A stretch of 8,864 nucleotides of DNA from an uncultured Eubacteriales bacterium (GTDB taxonomy: Bacteria; Bacillota; Clostridia; Oscillospirales; CAG-272): NCBI GenBank assembly GCA_934365155.1, contig CAKRMZ010000049.1, positions 1 through 8,864 on the forward strand, written 5' to 3'. The notes beneath the pieces were generated by a model. It worked only from the letters and a program-made list of their open reading frames with translations. It did no database searches and had not been told where the DNA came from. Both the position numbers and the translations under genes were made by a program. Positions 1-6,971 of this stretch are shown in pieces; the first letter of the stretch is position 1; each line of letters starts with the position of its first letter.

Positions 1-440
1 GTCATAATCAGATTGTTGAAATTATTAAAAATCACGATGTAGAAACGCAAGAAGATTTACTTCGACTTTTGCAAAAGGACGGTTTCGATGTAACGCAAGC
101 AACCGTCTCAAGAGACATCAAGGAACTGAAACTGATTAAAATTTCCACTGCGAACGGAAAATATAAATATGCATTGTCCCAGCAAGATATCAAATTCGGC
201 GCAAAATTCCATAATATCTTGGCGGAAACAATTATAAAATCAGACCATGCGGAAAACATTTTGGTTTTGCGTACCTATTCCGGTATGGCTCAGGCGGCAG
301 CCGCAGCCATTGATGCAACCTCATGGCCGGAATTTGTCGGCTCCGTAGCAGGGGACGATACGATTATTATCATTTTAAGAACGAAAGAAAAGGCGCGAGA
401 ATTTGATGAGAAGCTCCGCAAAGCCTTAAATATTGACTAA
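1..440 (+). CDS. argR: Arginine repressor ArgR/AhrC (5' end outside window)
   Basis: DNA-binding transcriptional regulator that, with L-arginine as co-repressor, controls arginine biosynthesis and catabolism; family members act as hexamers. The reading frame is open from base 3 (first codons read HNQIVEIIKNHDVETQEDLL), so the start codon and only a few residues are missing. The N-terminal winged-helix domain is visible, with the family hallmark TVSRDIKEL (102-128), the recognition helix carrying the Ser-Arg pair. The C-terminal oligomerisation and arginine-binding domain has the Gly-Asp-Asp-Thr motif (351-362), whose two Asp residues bind arginine in characterised ArgR proteins. The C-terminus is intact and ends KALNID. 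recN follows after 24 bases, the conserved ahrC-recN order of Firmicutes. An ATG-like start at base 69 is actually TTG and would remove half of the HTH, so it is not the start. Confidence 0.96.
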   Translation, partial: HNQIVEIIKNHDVETQEDLLRLLQKDGFDVTQATVSRDIKELKLIKISTANGKYKYALSQQDIKFGAKFHNILAETIIKSDHAENILVLRTYSGMAQAAAAAIDATSWPEFVGSVAGDDTIIIILRTKEKAREFDEKLRKALNID

Positions 441-451
441 TATTACTGCTT

Positions 452-456
452 GGGAG
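452..456 (+). promoter_or_regulatory. Ribosome binding site that decides the recN start
   Basis: GGGAG lies 8 bases before the ATG at 465. The frame is also open from a TTG at 450, but that codon overlaps this site and has no site of its own. The ATG start also gives the usual RecN N-terminus (MLSSLHIQNVAVI). Confidence 0.75.
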
Positions 457-464
457 ATGATCAT

Positions 465-2168
465 ATGCTGTCTTCACTGCATATTCAAAATGTTGCCGTA
501 ATCAAAAAGCTGAATATGGATTTTAATTCCGGTTTTTCTGTATTGAGCGGAGAAACCGGTGCGGGAAAATCCATTATTTTGGATTCTGTTCATCTGCTAC
601 TCGGCGCAAGAACCAATAAGGACCTTATTCGCAGCGGCGAGGAACGAGCGGTAGTCAGCGCAATATTCCAAAATCTTTCTTCATCCACTGTATCCTCTCT
701 GTCTCAGCTCGGCGTTGAGCCGGATGAAGAGGGAATGCTTGAACTTCAACGGACGGTATATAGTGACGGGCGCTCCCAAATTAAACTTTGCGGGCAAACC
801 ATCACACAAGCTCTTCTTCGAAAAATCGGAGCCTGCCTGATTACCATCCACGGGCAAAATGACCAACAAAGCATTTTAGACCGTGCGAACCATATTGCTT
901 TTTTAGATGACTATGCCCATGATGAAGATGCGTTGCTTGCCTATAAAAGTGCTTATGAAAATGCAATATCGGTTCGTGCCAAACTTCAATCGGTAAAGCA
1001 GGATGAAAATGAAAAAAACCGTTTATCCGAAATACTAAAATTTCAAATTGACGATATTGAATCGGCACATTTAAAGCTTGGCGAGGAAGAACGCCTGACC
1101 GAACAAAAAAAGAAAATTCAGAATTTAGAGCGCATTACCAAACAAATAAAATTTGTTTATAAGGCGCTTTACCGCAATGAAAAAATTCCCTCCGCATTTG
1201 AATTATTGCAAAAATCCTCGGATATGCTCAGTCAAATTTCAGACATTATTCCAAAAGCATCCGAATACTCGGAAAAGCTTGAAACCATCGCCTTTGAAAC
1301 CGAAGAAATCGCAAACAGCGTCTTTTCCTATTTGGACGATGGCGGTGAGGATGCCGATATCCTATTGGATAAAATTGAGGGTCGCTTGGAAATAATTTCA
1401 AAGTTGAAACGCAAATACGGTGCAAACGAAGCAGAAATCCTTGATTTTCTGAAGCAAAAAAAAGATGAATTATCGGCGATTGAACGTTCCGACGAATATA
1501 TTCGACAGTATACCGCAGAGTACCGCACAGCCCTTGTCGCTGCAGAAAAGGCGGCAACGGAACTCAGTGATATTCGGCATAAAGCTGCAAAAGAGCTCTG
1601 CCGACAAATTGAAGAACGCTTAGCCTTTTTGGATATGGAAAACGTCCGGTTTATCATTAATATATCCAAGGAAGCTCTTTCATCTTCGGGATTCGATGCG
1701 GTCGAATTTTTCATTCAGACAAATGCCGGCGAAGAAGCCCGACCGCTTGAAAAAATCGCCTCGGGTGGAGAGCTTTCCCGCATTATGTTAGCAATAAAGT
1801 CTGTAATGAGAAACAGAAACAGCACGGATACGATTATTTTTGACGAAATCGATACCGGTGTTTCCGGAAAAAATGCGGAAAAAATCGGAATCCTGTTGCA
1901 CGAATCGGCGCAGGATTGTCAGATTATATGTGTTACACATTCTGCTCAAGTTGCCGCCAAGGCCGATTATCACTATCGAATTACAAAAAAAGAGGAAGAC
2001 GGACGTACCGAAACAGAGGTCTGCCTTTTGGATTTCGACGGCCGGGTAGAGGAAATCTCCCGCATTATGGGCGGTATCAAAATCAGCGAAACCATTCGCC
2101 AAAGCGCAAGAGAAGCTTTGATGAATTCTAAAAAAGCAACAAATACTTTAAACATACAGGAGTCTTAA
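465..2168 (+). CDS. recN: DNA repair protein RecN
   Basis: SMC-like ATPase recruited early to DNA double-strand breaks, where it helps bring ends together for RecA-dependent recombination; cytoplasmic and nucleoid-associated. The 567 residues match the family length (about 550-570). Walker A GETGAGKS is at residues 29-36. A GQNDQQSIL segment corresponds to the family's GQHxHQxL motif. A long charged middle section rich in Glu, Lys, Leu and Gln (about 150-370) fits the antiparallel coiled coil. The ABC signature SGGELSR begins at residue 433, and Walker B TIIFDEIDTGVSG carries Asp460 and the catalytic Glu461. The head-coil-head order is complete with no frameshift. It sits 24 bases after argR and 5 bases before tyrS, so it is probably cotranscribed with both. 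No SOS-box-type palindrome is visible in the short argR-recN gap, so damage induction, if any, must come from further upstream. Confidence 0.97.
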   Translation: MLSSLHIQNVAVIKKLNMDFNSGFSVLSGETGAGKSIILDSVHLLLGARTNKDLIRSGEERAVVSAIFQNLSSSTVSSLSQLGVEPDEEGMLELQRTVYSDGRSQIKLCGQTITQALLRKIGACLITIHGQNDQQSILDRANHIAFLDDYAHDEDALLAYKSAYENAISVRAKLQSVKQDENEKNRLSEILKFQIDDIESAHLKLGEEERLTEQKKKIQNLERITKQIKFVYKALYRNEKIPSAFELLQKSSDMLSQISDIIPKASEYSEKLETIAFETEEIANSVFSYLDDGGEDADILLDKIEGRLEIISKLKRKYGANEAEILDFLKQKKDELSAIERSDEYIRQYTAEYRTALVAAEKAATELSDIRHKAAKELCRQIEERLAFLDMENVRFIINISKEALSSSGFDAVEFFIQTNAGEEARPLEKIASGGELSRIMLAIKSVMRNRNSTDTIIFDEIDTGVSGKNAEKIGILLHESAQDCQIICVTHSAQVAAKADYHYRITKKEEDGRTETEVCLLDFDGRVEEISRIMGGIKISETIRQSAREALMNSKKATNTLNIQES

Positions 2169-2173
2169 AAAAA

Positions 2174-3400
2174 ATGAAAGTTTATGAAGAACTGAAAGCG
2201 CGCGGTCTGATTGCGCAAACGACCGATGAGGAAAAAATCCGTGATATAGTCAACAGCGGAAAAGCAACCTTTTATATCGGATTTGATCCTACCGCAGACA
2301 GTCTGCATGTAGGGCATTTTATGGCACTGTGCCTTATGAAACGTCTTCAGATGGCCGGCAACCGTCCGATTGCTTTAATCGGCGGCGGAACTGGATACAT
2401 TGGGGATCCCTCGGGAAGAACGGATATGCGATCCGTAATGACTCCCGAGACCATAGAGCATAACTGCAACTGCTTTAAAAAGCAAATGGAACGCTTTATT
2501 GACTTTTCAGACGGAAAAGCTCTGATGGTTAATAATGCCGATTGGTTGCTCAAACTCAATTATATTGAGCTTTTGCGTGAAGTCGGGCATTGCTTCAGTG
2601 TCAATAATATGCTGCGTGCCGAATGCTATAAGCAAAGAATGGAAAAAGGGCTCAGCTTTTTGGAATTCAACTATATGATTATGCAGAGCTATGATTTTTA
2701 CGCACTGTATCAAAAATACGGTTGCACTATGCAATTCGGCGGCGATGACCAATGGAGTAATATGCTCGGCGGCACCGAGTTGATCCGTCGTAAACTCGGC
2801 AAGGATGCCTATGCAATGACGATTACGCTTCTTCTGAATTCGGAAGGTAAAAAGATGGGAAAAACGCAAAGCGGCGCTGTATGGCTTGACCCGAATAAAA
2901 CCTCTCCCTATGAGTTTTACCAGTATTGGAGAAACGTTTCGGATGATGATGTACTAAAGTGCTTGAGAATGCTCACCTTTCTTCCGCTTGAAGAAATTGA
3001 ACAAATGGATCAATGGCAGGGCAGTCGCTTAAATGAGGCAAAAGACATTTTAGCATACGAACTTACTGCCCTGGTGCACGGCGAAGAGGAAGCTTCCAAG
3101 GCACGTAAAACCTCAAAAGCGCTTTTTGAAGGCGGAAGCAGCTCGGAAAACATGCCGGTATGCAAGTTAGCGGAAGCTTCTTTTACCGACGATAAAATTT
3201 CGGTTGTTGATATGCTGTGCTTATCCGGTGTCGCATCCTCAAAAGGCGATGCCAAAAGGCTGATCCAGCAAGGCGGCATCCTTTTGCAAGGAGAAAAAGT
3301 TACGGATATTGCCGCCTCGGTTCCGAAATCCTTATTTGAAACCGAAAAAGTCATCATTAAAAAAGGGAAGAAAAGCTTTACCCAATTTTTAAATGGCTAA
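2174..3400 (+). CDS. tyrS: Tyrosyl-tRNA synthetase (TyrRS)
   Basis: Class I aminoacyl-tRNA synthetase that charges tRNA-Tyr with tyrosine using ATP; cytoplasmic homodimer. The 408 residues are typical. The Rossmann-type catalytic domain has YIGFDPTADSLHVGH, with Tyr34 and the HIGH-like motif HVGH at 45-48, in the same numbering as the Geobacillus enzyme. The tyrosine pocket region is YMIMQSYDF followed by QFGGDDQWSN. The KMSKS-type loop is KMGKT at 227-231, a variant common in the TyrS group. The C-terminal S4-type RNA-binding domain covers about 340-408 (VVDMLCLSGVASSKGDAKRL). The ribosome binding site AGGAG (2158-2162) lies inside the end of recN, 11 bases before the ATG. The 5-base gap to recN leaves no room for the T-box leader that often controls tyrS in Firmicutes, so any tyrosine-responsive control must act elsewhere. 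Confidence 0.98.
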   Translation: MKVYEELKARGLIAQTTDEEKIRDIVNSGKATFYIGFDPTADSLHVGHFMALCLMKRLQMAGNRPIALIGGGTGYIGDPSGRTDMRSVMTPETIEHNCNCFKKQMERFIDFSDGKALMVNNADWLLKLNYIELLREVGHCFSVNNMLRAECYKQRMEKGLSFLEFNYMIMQSYDFYALYQKYGCTMQFGGDDQWSNMLGGTELIRRKLGKDAYAMTITLLLNSEGKKMGKTQSGAVWLDPNKTSPYEFYQYWRNVSDDDVLKCLRMLTFLPLEEIEQMDQWQGSRLNEAKDILAYELTALVHGEEEASKARKTSKALFEGGSSSENMPVCKLAEASFTDDKISVVDMLCLSGVASSKGDAKRLIQQGGILLQGEKVTDIAASVPKSLFETEKVIIKKGKKSFTQFLNG

Positions 3401-3414
3401 AGTCTGCGATATCA

Positions 3415-3433
3415 TTTTTTATCGAATAAAAAA
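3415..3433 (+). other. Short A/T-only inverted repeat after tyrS
   Basis: TTTTTTAT (3415-3422) and ATAAAAAA (3426-3433) can pair across a CGA loop. The pairing is A/T only and weak. It uses some of the A residues that form the base of the larger hairpin at 3431-3487, so the two folds would compete. Its function is not known. Confidence 0.3.
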
Positions 3434-3487
3434 ACACTCCCCGACATATAAATTCCAAAAAAGAATTTGTTGTTGGAGGAGTGTTTT
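3431..3487 (+). promoter_or_regulatory. Long hairpin covering the RBS of the next gene; possible tyrS terminator/attenuator
   Basis: AAAACACTCC (3431-3440) pairs perfectly with GGAGTGTTTT (3478-3487). After a one-base bulge (A3477), 3441-3446 pairs with 3471-3476 (one G-U). After a second bulge (T3447), 3448-3455 pairs with 3463-3470 (one G-U). The loop is 3456-3462, CAAAAAA. The total is 24 pairs. The right arm holds the whole ribosome binding site GGAGGAG (3475-3481) and ends at the base before the ATG at 3488. The TTTT at the foot of the right arm gives it some terminator character as well. The structure is read by eye from the sequence; regulation is an inference. Confidence 0.6.
3475..3481 (+). 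promoter_or_regulatory. Ribosome binding site that decides the start of the TspO-like gene
   Basis: GGAGGAG ends 6 bases before the ATG at 3488. The frame is also open from a TTG at 3467, but that start would place this strong site inside the coding region. The site is the right arm of the 3431-3487 hairpin. Confidence 0.8.
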
Positions 3488-4015
3488 ATGTTAAGGCAAA
3501 GGTGGATGAAATGCTTATTTAAAAAGATTCGGTTTGGTCTGTGCGAGGCCAACCGTACAATTGTAATTGTATTCACAATCGTCACTTTATTATCCGGCAT
3601 TGTCAGTGCTGTTTTATGTCGTTCCAACGCGATGTTTTACTGGTGCATCCGACCATCTTTTTGCCTGCCGATGATTTTGCTTGTTTGTTTGATTACGATT
3701 TCTTATTTGTGCATCGGCGCAGCAAGCGGTATCGTATTTTCCAATCGAGAATATTGCAAAGAGGTTTCCAAATACAAAGCCACACTGGTTTTTGTAATAA
3801 TGATGATTTTCAATTTCATATGGGCGCCTATTTTTTTCATAACCTGTAATATTTTCGTGGCTTTTGTAGATATTATTATTGTACTGTTTTTTTCCGTAAT
3901 ATTGTTTTTTTTACATAAGCATATTAACTTTACCGCGGCGTTATTATGCGGTATATATATCCTTATTCTCCTTTATTTGAGCTATTTGAATTTTGAATTT
4001 TTGATTTTGAATTAG
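3488..4015 (+). CDS. Divergent TspO/MBR family membrane protein
   Basis: The 175-residue, very hydrophobic protein has about five membrane helices (roughly 24-43, 58-84, 97-118, 122-142 and 148-170), the TspO/MBR (tryptophan-rich sensory protein) topology. Family-like features are FNFIWAPIFF at 108-117, matching the N-x-x-W-x-x-x-F-F motif of helix 3; an Asp in the next helix (VDIIIVL, Asp128); and an ending AALLCGIYILILLYLSYLNF...LN at 150-175, like the family's YLLWVxFATYLN...LN. PSFCLP (56-61) before helix 2 resembles the proline-rich loop. It is unusual in having only three Trp (6, 52, 112), where the family is Trp-rich, and ten Cys. Known TspO proteins bind porphyrins and other hydrophobic ligands; whether this one does is unknown. 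Its coding sequence is visibly AT-richer than its neighbours (the two lines 3841-3960 each count 16 G+C in 60), partly because of Phe/Ile codons. It could instead be an unrelated five-helix membrane protein. Confidence 0.7.
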   Translation: MLRQRWMKCLFKKIRFGLCEANRTIVIVFTIVTLLSGIVSAVLCRSNAMFYWCIRPSFCLPMILLVCLITISYLCIGAASGIVFSNREYCKEVSKYKATLVFVIMMIFNFIWAPIFFITCNIFVAFVDIIIVLFFSVILFFLHKHINFTAALLCGIYILILLYLSYLNFEFLILN

Positions 4016-4044
4016 CCATTCTTTCAAAAAATAAAATTTACCGA

Positions 4045-4063
4045 ATGAATATTGCAAATTCAT
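4045..4063. promoter_or_regulatory. Inverted repeat around the -35 box of the HPr-like gene
   Basis: ATGAAT (4045-4050) and ATTCAT (4058-4063) are inverted around a 7-base centre that contains most of the -35 element. It could be a protein-binding site, but a 6-base arm in AT-rich DNA may be chance. Confidence 0.3.
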
Positions 4064-4080
4064 AATATTTATGCTATACT
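4052..4080 (+). promoter_or_regulatory. Sigma-A-type promoter for the HPr-like gene
   Basis: The -35 TTGCAA (4052-4057) and -10 TATACT (4075-4080) are separated by exactly 17 bases. TG at 4072-4073 supplies an extended -10. The predicted start is near 4086-4088, which leaves a leader of about 53 bases. No terminator separates it from the TspO-like gene, so read-through is also possible. Confidence 0.7.
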
Positions 4081-4091
4081 CTGTACAGAGT
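4078..4091. promoter_or_regulatory. 14-base perfect palindrome over the transcription start (operator candidate)
   Basis: ACTCTGTACAGAGT is a perfect palindrome with no spacer. It overlaps the last three bases of the -10 box and the predicted start point, where a repressor dimer could block polymerase. I do not recognise it as a known operator. The regulator is unknown. Confidence 0.5.
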
Positions 4092-4139
4092 GAAATACCT
4101 CTATTTTACAAATCTAACAATAGGAGTGAATCTAAAGTC

Positions 4140-4367
4140 ATGAAAAGTGTCAACATACAGCTTTCTTCCATTGAAGACGTTCGTAATTTTACAAACATTG
4201 TCAACAAATATGATATTGACGTTGACTTGTCTTCCGGCAGATACATTGTAGATGCAAAATCAATCATGGGTATTTTTAGTTTGGATTTGATGAAACCGAT
4301 TACTTTGACTGCTCATGCCGATGATTGCGATGCATTGATGAGTGAATTAAAACAGTTTATTGTTTAA
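4140..4367 (+). CDS. HPr-like protein lacking the active-site histidine
   Basis: The 75 residues follow the HPr fold of the sugar phosphotransferase system. Residues 38-50 (DAKSIMGIFSLDL) match HPr's KSIMGVMSLGI, so Ser41 corresponds to regulatory Ser46, the target of HPr kinase. The catalytic loop GIHARPA of true HPr is replaced by SIEDVRNF (10-17), and Glu12 falls where His15 should be. It therefore cannot carry the EI/EII phosphoryl group. A regulatory role like that of Bacillus Crh, which also lacks His15, is a reasonable inference but not shown. The start at 4140 follows AGGAG (4122-4126) with a long spacing of 13 bases. An upstream in-frame ATG at 4071 lies inside the promoter and gives non-HPr residues, so it is rejected. 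The gene forms its own unit between a promoter and a terminator, just before dacF-pgi. Confidence 0.85.
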   Translation: MKSVNIQLSSIEDVRNFTNIVNKYDIDVDLSSGRYIVDAKSIMGIFSLDLMKPITLTAHADDCDALMSELKQFIV

Positions 4368-4378
4368 TTGATTCATTG

Positions 4379-4409
4379 GCAGAGGATAATGCTTTTTCCT
4401 CTGCTTTTT
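4379..4409 (+). terminator. Rho-independent terminator of the HPr-like gene
   Basis: GCAGAGGA (4379-4386) pairs with TCCTCTGC (4397-4404) across a 10-base loop and is followed at once by TTTTT (4405-4409). It lies 11 bases after the stop codon. Confidence 0.88.
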
Positions 4410-4490
4410 ATTTGTTTGCATATTTATTTTTATTGTTTCATATGTTAAATCGTAAAAAAACGACGATACTATGAAAGGGATAAATTAAGT

Positions 4491-5642
4491 ATGAAGCAAA
4501 AAATAATTCAATTCGTATGTAGTTTTTCATTATCCGTACTGTTGCTTTCCGGGTTTTCATTATCCGCTTTCGGGCTTGCGGAATATGCCGGAACACCCAA
4601 TGCAAAGGCCGCTTTATTAATGGAGGCCTGCAGCGGAAACGTTCTCTATGAAATGAATGCGGACCAAGCAATGTCCCCGGCTTCTGTTACCAAAATCATG
4701 ACTGCCTTGATCGTTTTTGAAACGATTGAAGCCGGAAAAATTCAGTTAAGTGATGTTGTCACAGTCAGTGACCATGCTTCAAACATGGGCGGTTCTCAGG
4801 TTTTTTTAAAGGCCGGAGAAGAAATGACAGTGGATGAATTAATAAAATGCGTTTTGGTTTCATCTGCGAATGATGCGGCAGTGGCGCTTGCTGAATACAT
4901 CGGCGGCAGTGAAGAATCGTTTGTAAAAATGATGAACAACCGCGCCCATGAGCTTGGTGCCACCAATGCGGTTTTTTATAACGCAACAGGACTTGATGAT
5001 AACGAAGTTAATTTAATGAGTGCCCGCGATGTTGCCATCATTTCACGCGAACTGATTTCACACAAAGACGTATTTAAGTATACTACGATTTGGATGGATA
5101 CGATTCGCAACGGAGCATTCGGACTCACCAATACCAATCGGTTAATCCGGTTTTATAAAGGGGCAAACGGTTTGAAAACCGGTTCCACCTCAAAAGCAGG
5201 CTTTTGTATTACTGCAACGGCACTGCGTGACGATATGCAGTTGATTGCCGTCATTATGGGGTCCCCGACGCGGGATATTCGAAACAGTGAGGCTAAATCT
5301 TTATTTGACTTTGGCTTTGCCAATTTTGCGGTGCTCAACGCCCCGGCTGAATATTTGGAGGAAATCCCTGTTCACAGCGGAGTTCAAAATACCTGCAAAG
5401 TGATTACGGAAAGTTTTAACACCGTTTTAGACAAGGGCAAACTACAAAACGTAGAGAAATCCATTGAAATTCCCGAAGCGCTTTCCGCTCCCGTAAAGGC
5501 CGGGCAGAATATCGGAACCATAAGCTACCGTTTGGATAATGAAGTCATCGGCACCGTTCCGATCCGTGCGGCAGAAAGTATTGAACGAATCGGGTTTTTC
5601 GGTCTTTTTTCAAAGCTTTTCCGTCACGCACTCTTAATATAG
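4491..5642 (+). CDS. dacF: D-alanyl-D-alanine carboxypeptidase (DacF/PBP5-like)
   Basis: Low-molecular-weight penicillin-binding protein that removes the terminal D-Ala from peptidoglycan pentapeptides outside the membrane, limiting cross-linking. The 383 residues are typical. The N-terminal signal peptide has Lys2 and Lys4, a hydrophobic core at 5-24 and likely cleavage near Ala26-Ala30. The three serine-acylase motifs are present: Ser65-Val-Thr-Lys68 (nucleophile and base), Ser125-Ala-Asn127 and Lys229-Thr-Gly231. The beta-rich C-terminal domain (about 280-365) precedes a short amphipathic end (FFGLFSKLFRHALLI) of the kind that anchors these enzymes to the membrane. The site AAAGGGA (4474-4480) lies 10 bases before the ATG. 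No convincing promoter is visible between 4411 and 4480. Bacillus dacF belongs to the sporulation programme, but no forespore promoter was recognisable here, so the choice among dacA, dacB and dacF is uncertain. pgi follows after 37 bases with no terminator. Confidence 0.93.
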   Translation: MKQKIIQFVCSFSLSVLLLSGFSLSAFGLAEYAGTPNAKAALLMEACSGNVLYEMNADQAMSPASVTKIMTALIVFETIEAGKIQLSDVVTVSDHASNMGGSQVFLKAGEEMTVDELIKCVLVSSANDAAVALAEYIGGSEESFVKMMNNRAHELGATNAVFYNATGLDDNEVNLMSARDVAIISRELISHKDVFKYTTIWMDTIRNGAFGLTNTNRLIRFYKGANGLKTGSTSKAGFCITATALRDDMQLIAVIMGSPTRDIRNSEAKSLFDFGFANFAVLNAPAEYLEEIPVHSGVQNTCKVITESFNTVLDKGKLQNVEKSIEIPEALSAPVKAGQNIGTISYRLDNEVIGTVPIRAAESIERIGFFGLFSKLFRHALLI

Positions 5643-5679
5643 TAATTCCATATTTTTAAAATAAAAAAAGGGGGATAAC

Positions 5680-6966
5680 ATGGCAGTTTTATTCAATCGC
5701 GAATATATCAAAGACTTCTTTCAACATCTGGATATTTCTTCACTGGAAGAGAAGAAAAAAATTGCCTATTCCCATGTCCGTAACAAAGATTCTCTCGGAA
5801 ATGAATTTTTAGGATGGACTACGTTACCTTTGAATTCCAATCAGCAAGAGCTTTCACATATTCGCAAAGCCGCTTCCGATATTCAAAAAAAATGCGATAT
5901 ATTTCTGGTAATCGGAATCGGCGGTTCTTATATTGGAGCGAGAGCAGCCATTGATTTCACAAAATCCTTGCTCTATAATTTCAAAACAAAGGAAACACCG
6001 AGAATCTACTTTATCGGCAATAATGTCAGCACGGATTATATTTCCGAAATCATTTCACTCTGCGACGGTCATGATATCTGCATCAATGTGATCAGCAAGT
6101 CAGGTTCTACCGTGGAACCGGCGATCTCTTTTTTAACTTTGCTCGACTATATGCGCAAAAGATATGGTGATGATGCATATTCGAGAATTTACGTCACTAC
6201 TGATTTAAAAAAGAGCATTATGCTTGATTTTGCAAACAAGCACGGTTGCGAGCTTTTCTCGGTTCCGTCCGATATCGGCGGACGGTATTCCGTGCTGAGT
6301 GCGGTCGGGCTTTTGCCGATTGCAGTCAGCGGATGTAATATTGATGCTATGCTCAAAGGAGCAGAAGAAGCATGCAAACAATATTACCTGAGCGGAACTG
6401 AAAACAATGCTTGCCTTGATTTTGCGTTATATAGAAATATTCTGCATGAGCAAGGAAGAGTGATTGAAATCTTTGCCGCTTATGACCCCAGCGTAGCGAT
6501 GCTTTGCGAATGGTGCCGACAGTTGTTCGGCGAAAGTGAGGGAAAAGACGGCAAAGGACTTTTTCCGGCTTCGGCGTCGTTTTCCACCGATTTACACTCA
6601 TTGGGTCAATATATCCAAGAAGGAAAGCGTACCATGTTTGAGACGGTGATCCAAATTCAAAAACCCAATTGTGATATCACGATTCCTTCCGATTTGGATG
6701 TAACGGGATTTGAATTTTTACAGGGAAAAAATATCGAAGACATTAACCGAGCCGTTTTTCATTCGGCTGCTGCTGCACATATGGATGCAAAAGTTCCGAC
6801 GCTTCTTTTGGAAGTTGAGTGCAAAAATGAAGAAAATTTCGGAGCGTTGGTTTATTTCTTTGAGCTTGCCTGTGCTTTTTCTTCTTATATGCTGAATGTA
6901 AATCCGTTTAATCAACCGGGTGTAGAAGCGTATAAAAAATACATGCGAGATTATTTGAAAAAATAA
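5680..6966 (+). CDS. pgi: Glucose-6-phosphate isomerase
   Basis: Interconverts glucose 6-phosphate and fructose 6-phosphate in glycolysis and gluconeogenesis; cytoplasmic. The 428 residues put it in the short bacterial class (about 450 residues), slightly compact but with all motifs. GIGGSYIGAR (79-88) and SKSGSTVEP (139-147) form the sugar-phosphate site. GGRYSVLSAVGL (200-211) follows. GESEGKDGKG (284-293) holds the catalytic Glu region and DLHSLGQ the catalytic His306. The C-terminal signature NPFNQPGVEAYKK (408-420) carries the conserved Lys. The site AGGGGG (5669-5674) lies 5 bases before the ATG. It is probably cotranscribed with dacF, an unusual pairing of wall maturation with central metabolism, and a strong terminator ends the unit directly after the stop codon. 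Confidence 0.97.
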   Translation: MAVLFNREYIKDFFQHLDISSLEEKKKIAYSHVRNKDSLGNEFLGWTTLPLNSNQQELSHIRKAASDIQKKCDIFLVIGIGGSYIGARAAIDFTKSLLYNFKTKETPRIYFIGNNVSTDYISEIISLCDGHDICINVISKSGSTVEPAISFLTLLDYMRKRYGDDAYSRIYVTTDLKKSIMLDFANKHGCELFSVPSDIGGRYSVLSAVGLLPIAVSGCNIDAMLKGAEEACKQYYLSGTENNACLDFALYRNILHEQGRVIEIFAAYDPSVAMLCEWCRQLFGESEGKDGKGLFPASASFSTDLHSLGQYIQEGKRTMFETVIQIQKPNCDITIPSDLDVTGFEFLQGKNIEDINRAVFHSAAAAHMDAKVPTLLLEVECKNEENFGALVYFFELACAFSSYMLNVNPFNQPGVEAYKKYMRDYLKK

Positions 6967-6971
6967 ATTTT

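Noticed and set aside
1328..1714. Long antisense open frame inside recN
   Set aside because: It lies fully within the well-supported recN, has no ribosome binding site, and its low-complexity Ser/Arg-rich translation is typical of a shadow frame.
2507..2869. Antisense open frame inside tyrS
   Set aside because: It mirrors conserved tyrS codons, with no start signals and no recognisable protein features; the same holds for the frame at 3010-3357.
3467..3487. TTG start for the TspO-like gene
   Set aside because: It would put the strong GGAGGAG site inside the coding region; the ATG at 3488 has ideal spacing.
4071..4139. Upstream in-frame ATG extension of the HPr-like gene
   Set aside because: This ATG lies between the -35 and -10 boxes, upstream of the expected transcript start, and the extra residues do not belong to the HPr fold.
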